From assembly GCF_029867415.1 (NCBI RefSeq), contig NW_026705297.1, positions 310,001-374,000 on the forward strand: a DNA stretch of 64,000 nt. Direction: 5' to 3'. This DNA comes from Vicia villosa. Taxonomy: Eukaryota; Streptophyta; Magnoliopsida; Fabales; Fabaceae. Below the pieces are notes generated by a model, which searched no databases, was not told the DNA's origin, and saw only the letters and a program-made list of their open reading frames with translations. The position numbers and the translations under genes were made by a program. This document shows positions 25,801 through 36,324 of this stretch, one piece after another (within the stretch, counting starts at the first letter, position 1; each line of letters opens with the position of its first letter).

Positions 25801-26062
25801 ACATGCACATCGATCAAAAACTTGTCATATGCTTTTCATCTCCTATGACATTTTCAGGTCATAAACCTTTATCATAAGTGGAATTATGAGTTGCATGCTA
25901 GGTAAAAAGAATAGAACATGAGTGGCCTATTCCTCTGTCACTAAAACTCATCGATTCAGGCCAAACACCTAATGCAAACATTGATGTTAAGGATAATATA
26001 TTCTAATTCTAAAGATTATAGAACATGTAGAATGTAGTAAAATTATTTTCTAGTTTAGTACC

Positions 26063-26404
26063 TGAATCAATGTTAGATATGATGGTGTTTTCACCAAACC
26101 TTCCCTTTTGCCAAGCTGAGCTCATATCATTTCTGCGCAATCCAAGAAATTCCCATGAACGTGTAGTGTGCAGTTTATGCTCTTTACTCATAAACACTGA
26201 TACCACCTTTTCATTTTCTGCATATAAATAAATTTATGTGTATGTTGAAAACAAATTTATCATTGTTATTAAGTTGAAAATATAGAACAGTAGCTAGATC
26301 TACAAAAACATACTTGCAATTTGTGCAGCTTCTTCCTCTTGAAGCATAGCTGCAAACCCATTGATTTGTTTATTGTATGAATAAATAATTTTTTCTTTTG
26401 CATT
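26063..26404 (-). pseudogene. Subtilisin-like protease fragment (I9 propeptide and start of S8 domain)
   Basis: Two exon pieces in order on the minus strand. Exon 26314-26404 reads KEKIIYSYNKQINGFAAMLQ, then EEEAAQIA, the inhibitor_I9 propeptide signature. Exon 26063-26217 reads VVSVFMSKEHKLHTTRSWEF followed by LGL and RFGENTIISNIDSG. In true subtilases this last part is GEDVIIGNLDTG with the catalytic Asp; here it is NIDSG, so the Asp is present but the context has drifted. The exons are joined by an intron with GT and AG intact, and a donor follows 26063. Nothing of the rest (His, Ser) is present. It is a captured, non-functional fragment in the Helitron-like region. Confidence 0.8.
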
Positions 26405-27547
26405 CTGCTCACTGTCACGGTCAATGATTAATTAGTTTTTTTAGTCGTCTATATCGTTGGAATCTAAGATTTATACAACATAGAAGCGAATTGTAAGTAA
26501 GTGCGCCTATGAACCGTTAGCTTAATTGGAGAAATCCAAATTGAAACGAACCGCCACCATGACATTCAAAGCATAAACGAAATCAAAATACTACAAAAAG
26601 GTTAATGCCATGAATGAAACATACCGACAGTGCAGTTTACAGTTTACCTGATGTACGGTACGGAAACAAAGAACCCCAGTCACTGATAGTTCAAGCCTTT
26701 TAAGAATAGTTTGCAACTTCTATGAGGAACATTCCATCTATAGGATGAGGTCAATATTAGAGACCAAAGTATAGCATTTAATACATAAGGTAAACAATAA
26801 TCAGTATGTTATAGAAAAAACATGAAAGGGTGACAAAAGGAAATGGCAGTGATATAGAGTGAATGGAAGAAAAAAGGGCAGCAACATTAATTCGTTGTTA
26901 TAGAAATATTTGTGCATCAGTTTAAATCATGAATTTGATTGGTGAAAAACAAACTAATTAAAAAAAACACATGTGATCTAATAAATCCGAACACATTTAT
27001 ACTATAAGCAAGATATTAATAAATACATACACCCTACACCAATTTCTATCTTATTTGTCATCAAATACAAGTTTTGACAAATACTACAACTTGAATTTAA
27101 AATATAAATTTTACAAAATATATGACATGAGTCTGTTTGTATGTAAGAAACTATACTGATAAAGAGGTTGAGTTTTATGAAGTCTATAAGGAAATTCATT
27201 CAGCAAGAATGAAAGAGTAATGCTCATAACTACAAAATTACCTTTTTCATCCTAAATGATATCACAGTGAGCACATTGAATCATGTCAAATGATAATGAT
27301 GGATACGGAAGCTGTCTTACAACGAAGTTGCCAATCATGGCAGGAAGGCCTCTCTCAAGAGACAATTGAACTTGCTGCCAGTTGTCTCATATCCTGCAAC
27401 ACAAACCGCCATTATGTTAAGTTACAACAATTAAGCTCCAAAGCTACCAAATACACAATTAATGTCCAGTGTTGTTTGAACCTGTTATATTATGAGCTAA
27501 ATATATCAGTCACGTATTGAATCGGAGACCACAGGACCGACAATGTT

Positions 27548-27799
27548 CATAGTCTTAAGGAAAATATTAAGAATTTCGTTGGGACAGAAGGTGATATTCT
27601 TAGCATTTTCCTTGCTGCATGAAGCCTTATGATTCCTAATATTGTCCTTGCATGCATCTCCCATGTTTGAATTGGACATTTTATCTGGTACTTCGATAAA
27701 AACTGATGGAGAAACATTATCTCCCTTATCAATGCAAGCCAGTGGTTGTGTCCTGTAGAACTTGTGAGCTCTGGAAACTCCAACACAACTCCCTCTGAT
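27548..27799 (-). pseudogene. DUF639-like protein exon fragment
   Basis: After an AG acceptor at 27800-27801 the minus strand reads SEGVVLEFPELTSSTGHNHW, then LALIREIMFLHQFLSKYQ and ILGIIRLHAARKML, ending in a TGA at 27548. The first part fits the conserved core of plant DUF639 proteins as I remember it (VVLEFPE..., a Trp-containing segment, then a helix HxFxxKY). Only this one exon is present. The function of DUF639 is unknown. It lies between the subtilase and REF pieces in the same orientation. Confidence 0.6.
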
Positions 27800-27953
27800 C
27801 TGGAAGTCAAACAACAATATACAACATATATTGTGCAAATCTCATCATTACATAATAACTTAGTGTACATATATTTAATATAACAATAAAAAGAGATATG
27901 GATATAACATAAACTGCTATGCTATAATAATAGTGTAGTGTACTTACAAATCA

Positions 27954-28246
27954 GATGATTCAGTCACTATACCCTTGTGAGATGAAGTTTAAGTCAGAAA
28001 TTTGCCATTCATTCATAATTAAGATAAAATAGATGACATTTTGGTTCTAAAATATAATGAGAAGATGTAGCAATTTGAAGGCCAGCAGAGGAAGGAGTTG
28101 GACCATGAGAATGTGCTCCCAAGTATACAATGTAACACTGTATATTAAGATGATTCAATCACTATACCCTTGTCAGATGAAGTTTAAGTCAAAAATTTGC
28201 CATTCATTCATAATTAAGATAAAATAAATGACATTTTGGTTCTAAA
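27954..28246. repeat. 98-bp direct repeat pair
   Basis: 27954-28051 and 28149-28246 share GATGATTCA-TCACTATACCC through GACATTTTGGTTCTAAA with about five differences. They bracket about 100 bp of unrelated sequence. They probably formed by local duplication within the Helitron-like unit. Confidence 0.85.
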
Positions 28247-28273
28247 GTTACTTACATTTTTATCAATAAATAT

Positions 28274-28487
28274 CAGTTCCAAGTAATCAATTGTTGTTGC
28301 GACGCACCAATATGGCCAACAACAACAGGATTCATCAGCATTGAATTTGACCATTGCGACATTAGTCCCTGAATATTCAGCGGCCTCTGTATTGAAATCC
28401 CCAATTCTCTCTCGATTGCGAGTTCCCTCCTCACTTCTTCCTCCAATTCCATCCTCCGCAAAAAAAGATCGCAAATCGAATCACAGT
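28274..28487 (-). pseudogene. Exon fragment with charged helix (possible U1-type zinc-finger protein piece)
   Basis: After an AG acceptor at 28488-28489 the minus strand reads DSICDLFLRRMELEEEVRRE, then LAIERELGISIQRPLN and a less conserved tail to a TGA at 28274. The RRMELEEEVRREL pattern recalls plant proteins with U1/C2H2-type zinc fingers that have a long charged helix, but no zinc-binding pair is present here. It follows the REF piece by only 35 bp, which is too short for a normal intron and points to a chimeric junction. Confidence 0.4.
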
Positions 28488-28522
28488 CTGAAAATAAAGG
28501 AAACAATGAATGAGAGAGAGAC

Positions 28523-28740
28523 CTTATTGTCGAGAAAAAGGAGGACATCTTGAGGGAGAGGCTTGAATTTTGATAAACACGACCAATAACTATAGTAACA
28601 GTACCTTCAACGGTTCCAACAGCAGATCTCAAAGATCCCGAATTCTGTTTTGCATAATCATAAAGACTGGACATGCAAACAAAAGCATGAATAGCAGCAA
28701 TTCTCACAAACCCAAGATACTTCAGTTATTGTTCTTGATG
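28523..28740 (-). pseudogene. Rubber elongation factor / small rubber particle protein (REF/SRPP) fragment
   Basis: The minus strand reads KYLGFVRIAAIHAFVCMSSL, YDYAKQNSGSLRSAVGTVEG and VTIVIGRVYQ, the hallmark N-terminal half of REF/SRPP (stress-related, lipid-droplet-associated proteins). After VYQ the frame shifts by one base and the family continues as KPLPQDVLLFLDNK up to a GT donor at 28521-28522. Just upstream of KYLGF there is an in-frame stop. It is therefore a broken, truncated copy of one or two exons. It is the piece closest to the zinc-finger-like exon and is in the same orientation. Confidence 0.85.
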
Positions 28741-29340
28741 ATGATCATTATCATCTATCTTATTCTCTATCTCTTTCTACATGAATTCAATGTTTATTAA
28801 TCTCACAAGATCTAATAATATAGGTTCAATAACGAAGGTTCAAGGACTTTCAGAGAGATCAAATAACTTTCCAGAAGAATATAAAACAGTGTTATCAGCA
28901 TGCTAAGACGAAATATTAAACAATTTAAATAGAGTGAACTTCATGAAATGGATCTCAAATCCAGAAATTACAAAAACTCACCATCAAAATCAGCAAAGTG
29001 TGTAGATCAAGTGCATCGTTCAGTTGAAACTGTTCCGGAACTGCAACCTTCTGTTTCGTTGAGGTCGCTACCGTCAAAACGGATTTTCACCGCTACAGCT
29101 ATCCATTTCACCTTACAATCTGCTTTCATCTTATTCTTCTTCTGTAATATAATAGTGAATTAATCAAATAGTGAGGTGATGGGAAGATGAAAAGAGATGA
29201 CTACACTAAGAGAATAGAAATTGCCCATGGCCCGACGAACCGACGTACCAGCAGAATAATATGACATCTTCTCATGTGAAAATAATAAGTTTTTAAGATG
29301 ATTGTATAACTTTTAATATGTTGATGCCCTCACTGCCTAA

Positions 29341-29577
29341 TTATACCTGAATGCTGAATGTAAGTGGCAAGCTATAAGCCCATCCAAATACTGAAATGAT
29401 GGCAAGATATACCATGTTATACCATTCCCGTACTTTATCCCTCCTGCATAATGTCAACAGAATTTCAATTCCAACAACGTCGAATAAACAATCTTTAATA
29501 CGGTTATAAAATTTAAGCATTATACCTGACACAACATTAGAATCCCAAATCAAAACGAACAGCCACCTGAAATTCAA
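29341..29577 (-). other. Unassigned ORF with hydrophobic segment
   Basis: A 78-codon minus-strand frame with one likely membrane helix near its end (MVYLAIISVFGWAYSLPLTF) preceded by basic residues. No family is recognised. It could be another captured exon of the Helitron-like unit. A 60-bp stretch just upstream (about 29540-29605) resembles about 26540-26605, showing duplication inside the unit. Confidence 0.25.
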
Positions 29578-30205
29578 AGCATAAACAAAATCAAAATACT
29601 AAAAAGAACCGATCAATCTCTCTCATTGCCATCCTTTCTTTTTTATGGCCAAGCAAACTTGTGCTTCATCATCGAACCTGCATAACCCACATCAAACTTA
29701 GGTCACAGCTTATCCAAACAGAATTTAACAAATCATACAAAGTAATAACAAATATATAAAACTGAACCTCTTTTAGAGTATTAATCTCCGTCCACCACAA
29801 CCAACACCGACGCATCATCAGAAACTGTATCGGCGATGAATCTTTCCTCTTCCGCGTGAGCCAACACGATGAAACCTGAAACTTTGAAAACTAAATCAAA
29901 ATCAAAGTTGAAAGAGAGAAAAGACGAATAAATCAGAAGCCCAATGAAAGATAAATGGTTGTCTGAAACCGCTGTAGAAGAAGATTGGAAGGGGGAGATG
30001 GAAAGTTTCGTAACCGTGAAAGAGGATGGGGTTTAAGGGTAGTTATGAGGATAGTGGAAATTGAAAATCAGGAGGATGTAACTGCCGAATCATAGTGGAA
30101 GAAGAAGTTAATTTTGAGGATGCTGATGTGGATCAACCATGGAAGAGTTGCTGATGTGGATAGCCTAAGAAAGTCCCAAATGGTAGACTTTTCTTATATG
30201 ATAGA

Positions 30206-30572
30206 TAACTTATATTACCTTTTTATATTTTTACATTTTATACTTTTATTTTATTTACTTATATTTATTTGTATCATTATTCATTTTTGGGAATCTGAAA
30301 CATCCCCTTCCTCTTCATACGCAAAACTATTCTATCATTCATTTTTCTCGTTTACCCATTCAAATCCCTAACTCTCATTGGTCTATGTATATGTTGGTAA
30401 ACCTAACAATTTAAATTTTGTATACAATTCATGGAAGACCATTCAATTTCGACAGAGATGCAAATGTTTGCATTCGATTTTGACTTCATGTACTAGGAAA
30501 TCCTTTCAGAATTCCAACATATAAATATATGCAACCATAACTCCACAAACCATGATACAGATCTCCTATTTT
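30206..30572. other. Spacer between Helitron-like unit and LINE
   Basis: AT-rich with a promoter-like pyrimidine run at 30300-30370 and no gene. The last 14 bases (30559-30572, AGATCTCCTATTTT) are the left target duplication of the LINE. Confidence 0.6.
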
Positions 30573-30647
30573 CATAAATTTTTTCTCTCACTAAAAATAT
30601 GGAGCTCTAACCTCTCTCTAGAAGGGGGTTAGGGATTTGCTTTTTCG

Positions 30648-32672
30648 TTGATGAGTGAATTCCGGCATCTTAGAGAGAACGGAGGGTGGAAGATAGTCAC
30701 TGGCCGACGGAATCAGAGGAATTGGGGGTTCAAATGGGACACATTTCCATTTGGAGGTGGTAACAGAAATCAACTTTCGTCTGGAGGGGAGCTCACTTCT
30801 TTTTACGTTTCGGAATTCCCAGATTCCTCCTGTGCGAAGGATATCTTTGAGCTGTTTGGCTGTGTAGGGGATGTGGTGGAAGTCTCAATCTCACCAAGGA
30901 GGAACAACAGGGGTAAACGCTTCGGTTTCGCGCGTTTCGCAGGCATTGAGGATGGGAGATTATTTGCAGTCAGGCTCGATAATATCTTGATAGCAGGGAG
31001 GAAGTTTCACGTTAATCTCCCTCGCTTTCAAAGGGGCAAGCCGGGAGGTGTCGCAGGGGTTTCAGGAGTTGTGTTTCAGAACAATGGAGGTGGGGGTTTG
31101 AAGGGTGGCAAGGAGGCGACGGAGGGGAGTGTCAGAGTAGGGTGGGGTGCGAGTAGGGGCTTAAGGTCTTTTGCGACGGTGGTCAAGGGTGGTTCGAGTG
31201 GCAGCGATACCGTCGGGGAACCGACCCCTCTCCTCTGTTATAAGTCCAAAGTCGAAGACAAAGCGAGATTTCAAAAGGCGTATGTCGGGAGAGTTCTCAT
31301 CCCAGGTTCTGCATTCAACATCCAATCGTATTTCGAGATGGAGGGTGTCTTTGGTGTGCGTGTTATACCTTTAGGTGGGGATGTTTGCTTGCTGGAGGAC
31401 AGAGAGTCGGGTTTTATCGAAGCATTGATTGCCGAAGGTGAAACTTGGTGGCAAAGCTGGTTCACTGAGATCAAGAAATGGGAAGAAGAAACAGAGGGTG
31501 TTACCAGGGATGTGTGGCTGAGAATATACGACATTCCAGCTCATGCGTGGAAGTCTGAATTTTTTGTTTCCCTAGCGGAGGTATGGGGGAATTTCATTTG
31601 CGTGGACGAGAGTACATCGAAAGGTGAAGCCTTTGATGTTGCTAGGATTATGGTGAAGGTCAAATTGAATATCATAATACCTGATACTGTTTCTGTAACC
31701 ATTGACAACATGAGGTTCAACCTTGTGGTGCGAGAGGACGCGTTGATGCAATATAGATATAGCGCAGGGCCGTCGCGTAAGGGAGATTCTGAGTCTTCTT
31801 CAGCTTTCTCTGATAAGAATTGGCAGGATGCAAATGGAGTCGATGAAGAGGACATTGGGACTGAAATATCATCTGAGTCTATTCATCAATTTTCCTCGGC
31901 TGAGAATATGAACCAAGGTGCTGGTGTTTCGTTAAGGGGTCAGGGCGATATTGCTATAGGAGTCTCGTCGAGAGGCGGAGCAGGAGGGGCCGATAAATTT
32001 CAGATTTCATCTTCAGTACCAGTCTCTCAATCCGGTCAGGTTGTTGGGAATAATTCTGAAGTGGGGAGTTTTGACGAGGCTATTTCTCAGTTTCGGACAG
32101 AACCTTCTTTGCCGGTTGTCGCGATGAACTGTTCTGGGCATGTGGCAGAGGCGGTTTCAGATCCTTTATTATCAGCTGTCAATTGTTCTTTTGCAGATTC
32201 TAAACATGCTGTGATCAAAAAATGGTGCCCGAAGAAGATTAGAAAGAGGTCTGTTAATGGGTGGGGTAGTGGTGGGAAGGGTGGAGGTAAGTTGTTATGT
32301 TGCAGTGGAGGTAAGAAACATGGTAAGTCTAAAAACAGTAGCAAGAATTTGAGCCAGAACGGTCTTCATAGTGCGGAACATAGAGGTACTTTATTGGTGA
32401 ATTTCAATGAAGGTTCGGGGGGATTTGAAGGGTCTCAATGTTCTGTTTTTTATGGTGATCATATTGAGGAATCTGATATTGTTAGAAGTAATGGGCGCCA
32501 ATGGAAATATTTGAAAAATGATTTTGGTGGGAACTTGTGGGATGCTATAGCGGCGTTGGGTGTGGTTGATGTGGAGGGGTGTGGAAAAAAAATTTGTTTG
32601 AAGCGCAACTATTTAGACGGAGATAGTGATAATGGGGAAGGATGGAAGGTTCTTTCTAAAGAAGTCTCATGA
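30648..32672 (+). CDS. LINE ORF1 protein with RRM domain
   Basis: This 674-residue protein is probably the RNA-binding chaperone of the LINE particle. Residues about 48-125 form an RRM: RNP2-like TSFYVSEFPD, then KDIFELFGCVGDVVEVSIS, and RNP1-like KRFGFARFAG. After a Gly-rich linker, residues about 190-370 fit the DUF4283-like region usual in plant LINE ORF1 (YVGRVLIPGSAF ... WLRIYDIPAHAWKSEFF). I see no CCHC knuckle. The C-terminal third is low-complexity, Ser/Gly-rich with Lys clusters. The start is the first ATG of the frame, 75 bp into the element. Its stop overlaps the ORF2 start by ATGA. Confidence 0.9.
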   Translation: MMSEFRHLRENGGWKIVTGRRNQRNWGFKWDTFPFGGGNRNQLSSGGELTSFYVSEFPDSSCAKDIFELFGCVGDVVEVSISPRRNNRGKRFGFARFAGIEDGRLFAVRLDNILIAGRKFHVNLPRFQRGKPGGVAGVSGVVFQNNGGGGLKGGKEATEGSVRVGWGASRGLRSFATVVKGGSSGSDTVGEPTPLLCYKSKVEDKARFQKAYVGRVLIPGSAFNIQSYFEMEGVFGVRVIPLGGDVCLLEDRESGFIEALIAEGETWWQSWFTEIKKWEEETEGVTRDVWLRIYDIPAHAWKSEFFVSLAEVWGNFICVDESTSKGEAFDVARIMVKVKLNIIIPDTVSVTIDNMRFNLVVREDALMQYRYSAGPSRKGDSESSSAFSDKNWQDANGVDEEDIGTEISSESIHQFSSAENMNQGAGVSLRGQGDIAIGVSSRGGAGGADKFQISSSVPVSQSGQVVGNNSEVGSFDEAISQFRTEPSLPVVAMNCSGHVAEAVSDPLLSAVNCSFADSKHAVIKKWCPKKIRKRSVNGWGSGGKGGGKLLCCSGGKKHGKSKNSSKNLSQNGLHSAEHRGTLLVNFNEGSGGFEGSQCSVFYGDHIEESDIVRSNGRQWKYLKNDFGGNLWDAIAALGVVDVEGCGKKICLKRNYLDGDSDNGEGWKVLSKEVS

Positions 32673-35200
32673 TCATTGGTTCTTTTAATATAAGAGGAGG
32701 GGTTAATTCTCTTAAGAGGAAGAGAATTAGTGCTATTATCAAGAAATCTAAGGCGGACTTGTTTTTGATTCAAGAAACAAAGATTACTAATATGGAGGAT
32801 GGTTGGGCTAAAAGTTTCTGGAACTCTCCGGAGATTGGATTTTCATTTTCAAACTCTTCGGGTAGGTCGGGACGCTTGATCACGTTATGGGATAAAAATA
32901 ATGTGGAGGTTGTGAGTAGTTTTAAAGGTGATGGGTTCTTGGGCACGAAGGTGGAATGGAAGAATAGTATCTACTACGTTGTCAACATTTACTCTTCTTG
33001 TCTTTTGAGCAAAAAGAAAGAGTTATGGAAGAAGCTTTTAGAGTTGCAAAAAACCTTCAACGACGGTGAGTGGATAATGGGAGGGGACTTTAACGCTATC
33101 AAAAATTCTAGAGAAAGGAAGGGGAGGATGGTGGTGCCGAATCATTGTGAAATGGAACTTTTTTCAGAATTCATCGATGAAAGTTCTTTGGTGGATGTTT
33201 CGTGCAAAGGTAAAAAAATTTCTTGGTTTAGCGGTGACGGCAAATCCATGAGTCGTCTAGACCGCTTTCTTGTTTCTAGTAGCATTGTTTCTAATTGGGG
33301 TGTGGTTGGTCAATTAATTGGTGATAAATTGGGTTGGGGACCAAAGCCCTTTAGATTCAATAATGAGTGGTTCTCTCTTAATTCTTTTCTTCCTTTTGTG
33401 GAGAAAGAATGGAAAAGTTTGGTGGTGGGAGGAAGAGGCGATTTCATTTTAAAGGAAAAACTCCGATTATTAAAAGATAAATTAAGAAGGTGGAACAAAG
33501 AGGTGTTTGGGAAGATAGAGTTGGATATGGAAGATGGAGTCCGGGACTTGAATATTGCCGATGAAAGGTTAGCTTCTTTTAACGATGCTTATTTTGATGC
33601 TAATCTTGCTTTTAGGAAGGAATCTAGTGCTAATTTTTGGAGAAATTTGAGGCTAAAAGAGAATATGCTTCTTCAAAAATCTAGAGTGAAGTGGATTAGG
33701 GAAGGAGATTCTAATAGCGGTTTTTTTCATAAGATGATGAAACAAAGGAGAAGGATAAATCATTTAGGTCCCATTATTACCCCGGATGGGATGGCGGAGT
33801 CGGTTGAGGATGTTAAAGAGGCGGTGTTTAATTTTTTTGAGCACAAATTTTTAGAAACGGAGGAGACTAGGCCGGTTTTGGATGGTATTTCTTTTAATTC
33901 TATCAACGGTTTGGAAGCGGCGGATCTTGAGAAGCCTTTCTTAGAGGCCGAAATCAAAGAGGCGGTGTGGGAGTGTGGAGGAGATAAGAGCCCGGGTCCG
34001 GATGGCTATTCTTTTCTTTTTATAAAGAAATGTTGGCATTTTCTTAAAGAAGACTTTATTCGGTATTTTGAGTATTTCTATGAAGGAAACGCTATTTCGA
34101 AGGCAATAACCTCTTCTTTTTTGACTTTGATTCCAAAGAAACCAAATCCGGTGTCTTTGGCCGAATATCGTCCCATTTGCTTGGTTGGTTGCATGTACAA
34201 AGTGCTCACAAAGCTTTTGGCTGGGAGACTTAAAAAGGTGTTGTCATCGATCATTTCTAATTGTCAAAGTGCGTTTGTTCCCGGTAGACAATTGCTAGAT
34301 GGTGTTTTGGTGGCTAACGAGGTGGTTGACTATGCTAGAAAAGAAGGTAGTAAATGCATTCTTTTTAAAGTTGACTTTGAGAAAGCATATGATAAAGTAA
34401 GTTGGAATTTCCTTAGGTACATGATGCAAAGGATGGGTTTTGGCCATAGGTGGTTGAAGTGGATTGAGTTATTGGTGTTTAATAGTAACATGTCGATTCT
34501 TGTTAATGGTAGTCCGACTAAGGAGTTTACCGTTTCTAGGGGATTGAGACAAGGAGATCCTCTCTCTCCTTTTCTTTTTGTTTTGGTGGCCGAAGGATTA
34601 GCGGGCTTGGTTAAAAAATCTATTGAAGTTGGAGATTTTCAAAGGTTTGAGATTAAGAGATCTTGTGGGGTTGATATTCTCCAATTCGCAGATGACACCC
34701 TTCTTGTGGGCGAAGGTAGTTGGAAGCAAATTTGGGCGATTAAGGTGGTTCTTCGTGCCTTTGAAGTTGTTTCGGGCCTTGGAATTAATTTCCAAAAAAG
34801 CAAACTCATTGGGATTAATTCTAATGCTCATTTCTTGGAAGCGGCCTCTCATGTTCTTTCTTGCAAGTTGGAAGATAGTACTTTTTTCTTCCTCGGTATT
34901 CCCATTGGCTTTAATCCAAGGAAGGAATCTACTTGGAATCCCCTCGTGGTGAAGTTGAAGAACCGCTTGGAGGGGTGGACTAATCGCTTTCTTAATTTGG
35001 GAGGTAAAATTACTCTTCTAAAATCCGTGCTTAGTTCTTTATCTATCTTCACTATGTCTTTTTACAAAATGCCTCCGAAAGTGGTTAAAAAGATTACTTC
35101 CATTCAAAGCAATTTTCTATGGGGGGGAGTGGAGAATAAAAGGAAAATTCATTGGGTTAAATGGAGGGATGTTAATCTTCCTTTTGAAAGGGGGGTTTAG
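32669..35200 (+). CDS. LINE ORF2, N-terminal part: endonuclease and reverse transcriptase
   Basis: AP-like endonuclease at residues about 1-220: MIIGSFNIRG, the LFLIQETK motif with the catalytic Glu, GGDFNAI and SRLDRFLVS. Reverse transcriptase spans about 455-720: YRPICLVGCMYKVLTKLLA, FKVDFEKAYDKVSW, SRGLRQGDPLSPF and the active-site FADD at about residue 673. It makes the nick and copies LINE RNA at the target. The ATG at 32669 overlaps the ORF1 stop (ATGA), so translation may be by termination-reinitiation. The frame ends early at 35200 because a G run (GAAAGGGGGGTTTAG) is one base short of keeping ERGGLGVKN in frame. The protein then continues in another frame at 35218. Confidence 0.9.
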   Translation: MIIGSFNIRGGVNSLKRKRISAIIKKSKADLFLIQETKITNMEDGWAKSFWNSPEIGFSFSNSSGRSGRLITLWDKNNVEVVSSFKGDGFLGTKVEWKNSIYYVVNIYSSCLLSKKKELWKKLLELQKTFNDGEWIMGGDFNAIKNSRERKGRMVVPNHCEMELFSEFIDESSLVDVSCKGKKISWFSGDGKSMSRLDRFLVSSSIVSNWGVVGQLIGDKLGWGPKPFRFNNEWFSLNSFLPFVEKEWKSLVVGGRGDFILKEKLRLLKDKLRRWNKEVFGKIELDMEDGVRDLNIADERLASFNDAYFDANLAFRKESSANFWRNLRLKENMLLQKSRVKWIREGDSNSGFFHKMMKQRRRINHLGPIITPDGMAESVEDVKEAVFNFFEHKFLETEETRPVLDGISFNSINGLEAADLEKPFLEAEIKEAVWECGGDKSPGPDGYSFLFIKKCWHFLKEDFIRYFEYFYEGNAISKAITSSFLTLIPKKPNPVSLAEYRPICLVGCMYKVLTKLLAGRLKKVLSSIISNCQSAFVPGRQLLDGVLVANEVVDYARKEGSKCILFKVDFEKAYDKVSWNFLRYMMQRMGFGHRWLKWIELLVFNSNMSILVNGSPTKEFTVSRGLRQGDPLSPFLFVLVAEGLAGLVKKSIEVGDFQRFEIKRSCGVDILQFADDTLLVGEGSWKQIWAIKVVLRAFEVVSGLGINFQKSKLIGINSNAHFLEAASHVLSCKLEDSTFFFLGIPIGFNPRKESTWNPLVVKLKNRLEGWTNRFLNLGGKITLLKSVLSSLSIFTMSFYKMPPKVVKKITSIQSNFLWGGVENKRKIHWVKWRDVNLPFERGV

Positions 35201-36324
35201 GTGTCAAAAATATTGCTTTGTTTAATGTGGCACTCCTTAACAAATGGAGATGGAAGATTCTTCAAGGCACCGATTCTCTTTGGCATAGTATTTTGAAAGC
35301 CCGCTATGGTGATTTGTCTCACATGATGTTGAGTGGGGATAAGGGGTTGTCACCTCCTCGTTATTCTTTTTGGTGGAGAGACCTCTTGAAAATTTCTTAT
35401 AATTCCTTTTGTGACCCGATTGTTGATTGTAGTAGGTTCTCCGTCAATAATGGTTTCAACACCCCTTTTTGGCATGCTAAGTGGTTAGGAGGAACTTCCT
35501 TGAAAGTCCTCTTTCCGAGTCACTTTAAGGTTTCTAAGTTGAAGCATATTTCCATGGCGGCGATGGGCGGATGGGGTAATGGAGGGTGGATATGGGGTGA
35601 TTTTGGTTTGGAGGGGAATAACCATTCGGTTGATATGGGGGAGTTAAGAAATTTCGTGGACGGGTCGGAAGGGCGGAATGAGGGGAGGGATGGGGTGGAG
35701 TGGTTCTACAATGAGGAGACGGACTTTTCGGTGGCTTCTTGTTACTCCTTTCTTTTGAAGCGGCTCACTCCTTTCGGTCCTCCTAACAAAAGTGACGAAG
35801 CTTTTGGCCTTTTGTGGAAATTGGAGGTGCCTTTCAAAATCAAAGCTTTCGGATGGAGACTTTTTCTCAATAGATTACCTACAAAGGATTTGTTGTTGCT
35901 TAGAGGTATCTCTCTTCCTTTAGATAATATTGCTTGTTCTTTTTGTGGTGTTGATTTAGAAATGTGTAGGCATACTTTTTTTGTTTGTGGGGTGGTTAAA
36001 AGGATTTGGAATGATATAGCTTCTTGGGTTGGTATGGGAAATAGGGTGGAGGATGAGTGTTTACCAAGTTTTATGGAGTGGCACTCCTTCTTTAAATTCA
36101 AGAAAGTTAAGAGGTGTAAATTGGGTGTGGTTTGGTTGGCGGTTACTTGGTGTCTTTGGTTAGCTAGAAATGGAGCGTGTTTCCGGAACGATGGTTGGAG
36201 CGTCAACAACATCGTTTGGAACATTAAATTCACGGTGTGGAGATGGTCTTTTTGCGGGAATATTACCGTTACCAATTACAATTTTTACGATTTTTGTAAG
36301 GACCCTTTGTTGTTCCTTTCGTAA
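35201..36324 (+). pseudogene. LINE ORF2, C-terminal part (frameshifted)
   Basis: Direct continuation of ORF2 in a shifted frame: FNVALLNKWRWKIL follows the expected GGLGVKNIAL. It carries the zf-RVT region (WKLEVPFKIKAFGWRLFLNR, then SFCGVDLEMCRHTFFVCG with Cys/His spacing CX2C...H...C) and the WxxWLARN-type end. Apart from the single frameshift near 35190 the combined ORF2 would be about 1218 codons, a full length for the family. No RNase H domain is visible. Confidence 0.85.

Larger units (their letters stand above)
25581..30205 (-). mobile_element. Helitron-like element carrying captured gene fragments (left boundary unresolved)
   Basis: On the minus strand the unit starts at 30205 with A/TCTATCATATAAG, an A-TC junction as at Helitron 5' ends. 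It is followed by ACTTTCTTAGGC and two CCACATCAGCA words, which recur in plant Helitron 5' regions as I remember them. Downstream, all in the same orientation, lie exon pieces of unrelated genes: REF/SRPP, a zinc-finger-like exon, a DUF639 protein and a subtilase. Splice sites and intron sequence are kept, so copying was from DNA and not mRNA. Helitrons and Pack-MULEs both do this; the absence of long TIRs or a 9-bp duplication favours Helitron. I found no RepHel ORF. I could not fix the 3' CTRR end; it may lie between 23.0 and 25.6 kb. Confidence 0.5.

Noticed and set aside
35742..36275. 177-codon minus-strand ORF
   Set aside because: Antisense to LINE ORF2 C-terminal coding sequence; no domain.
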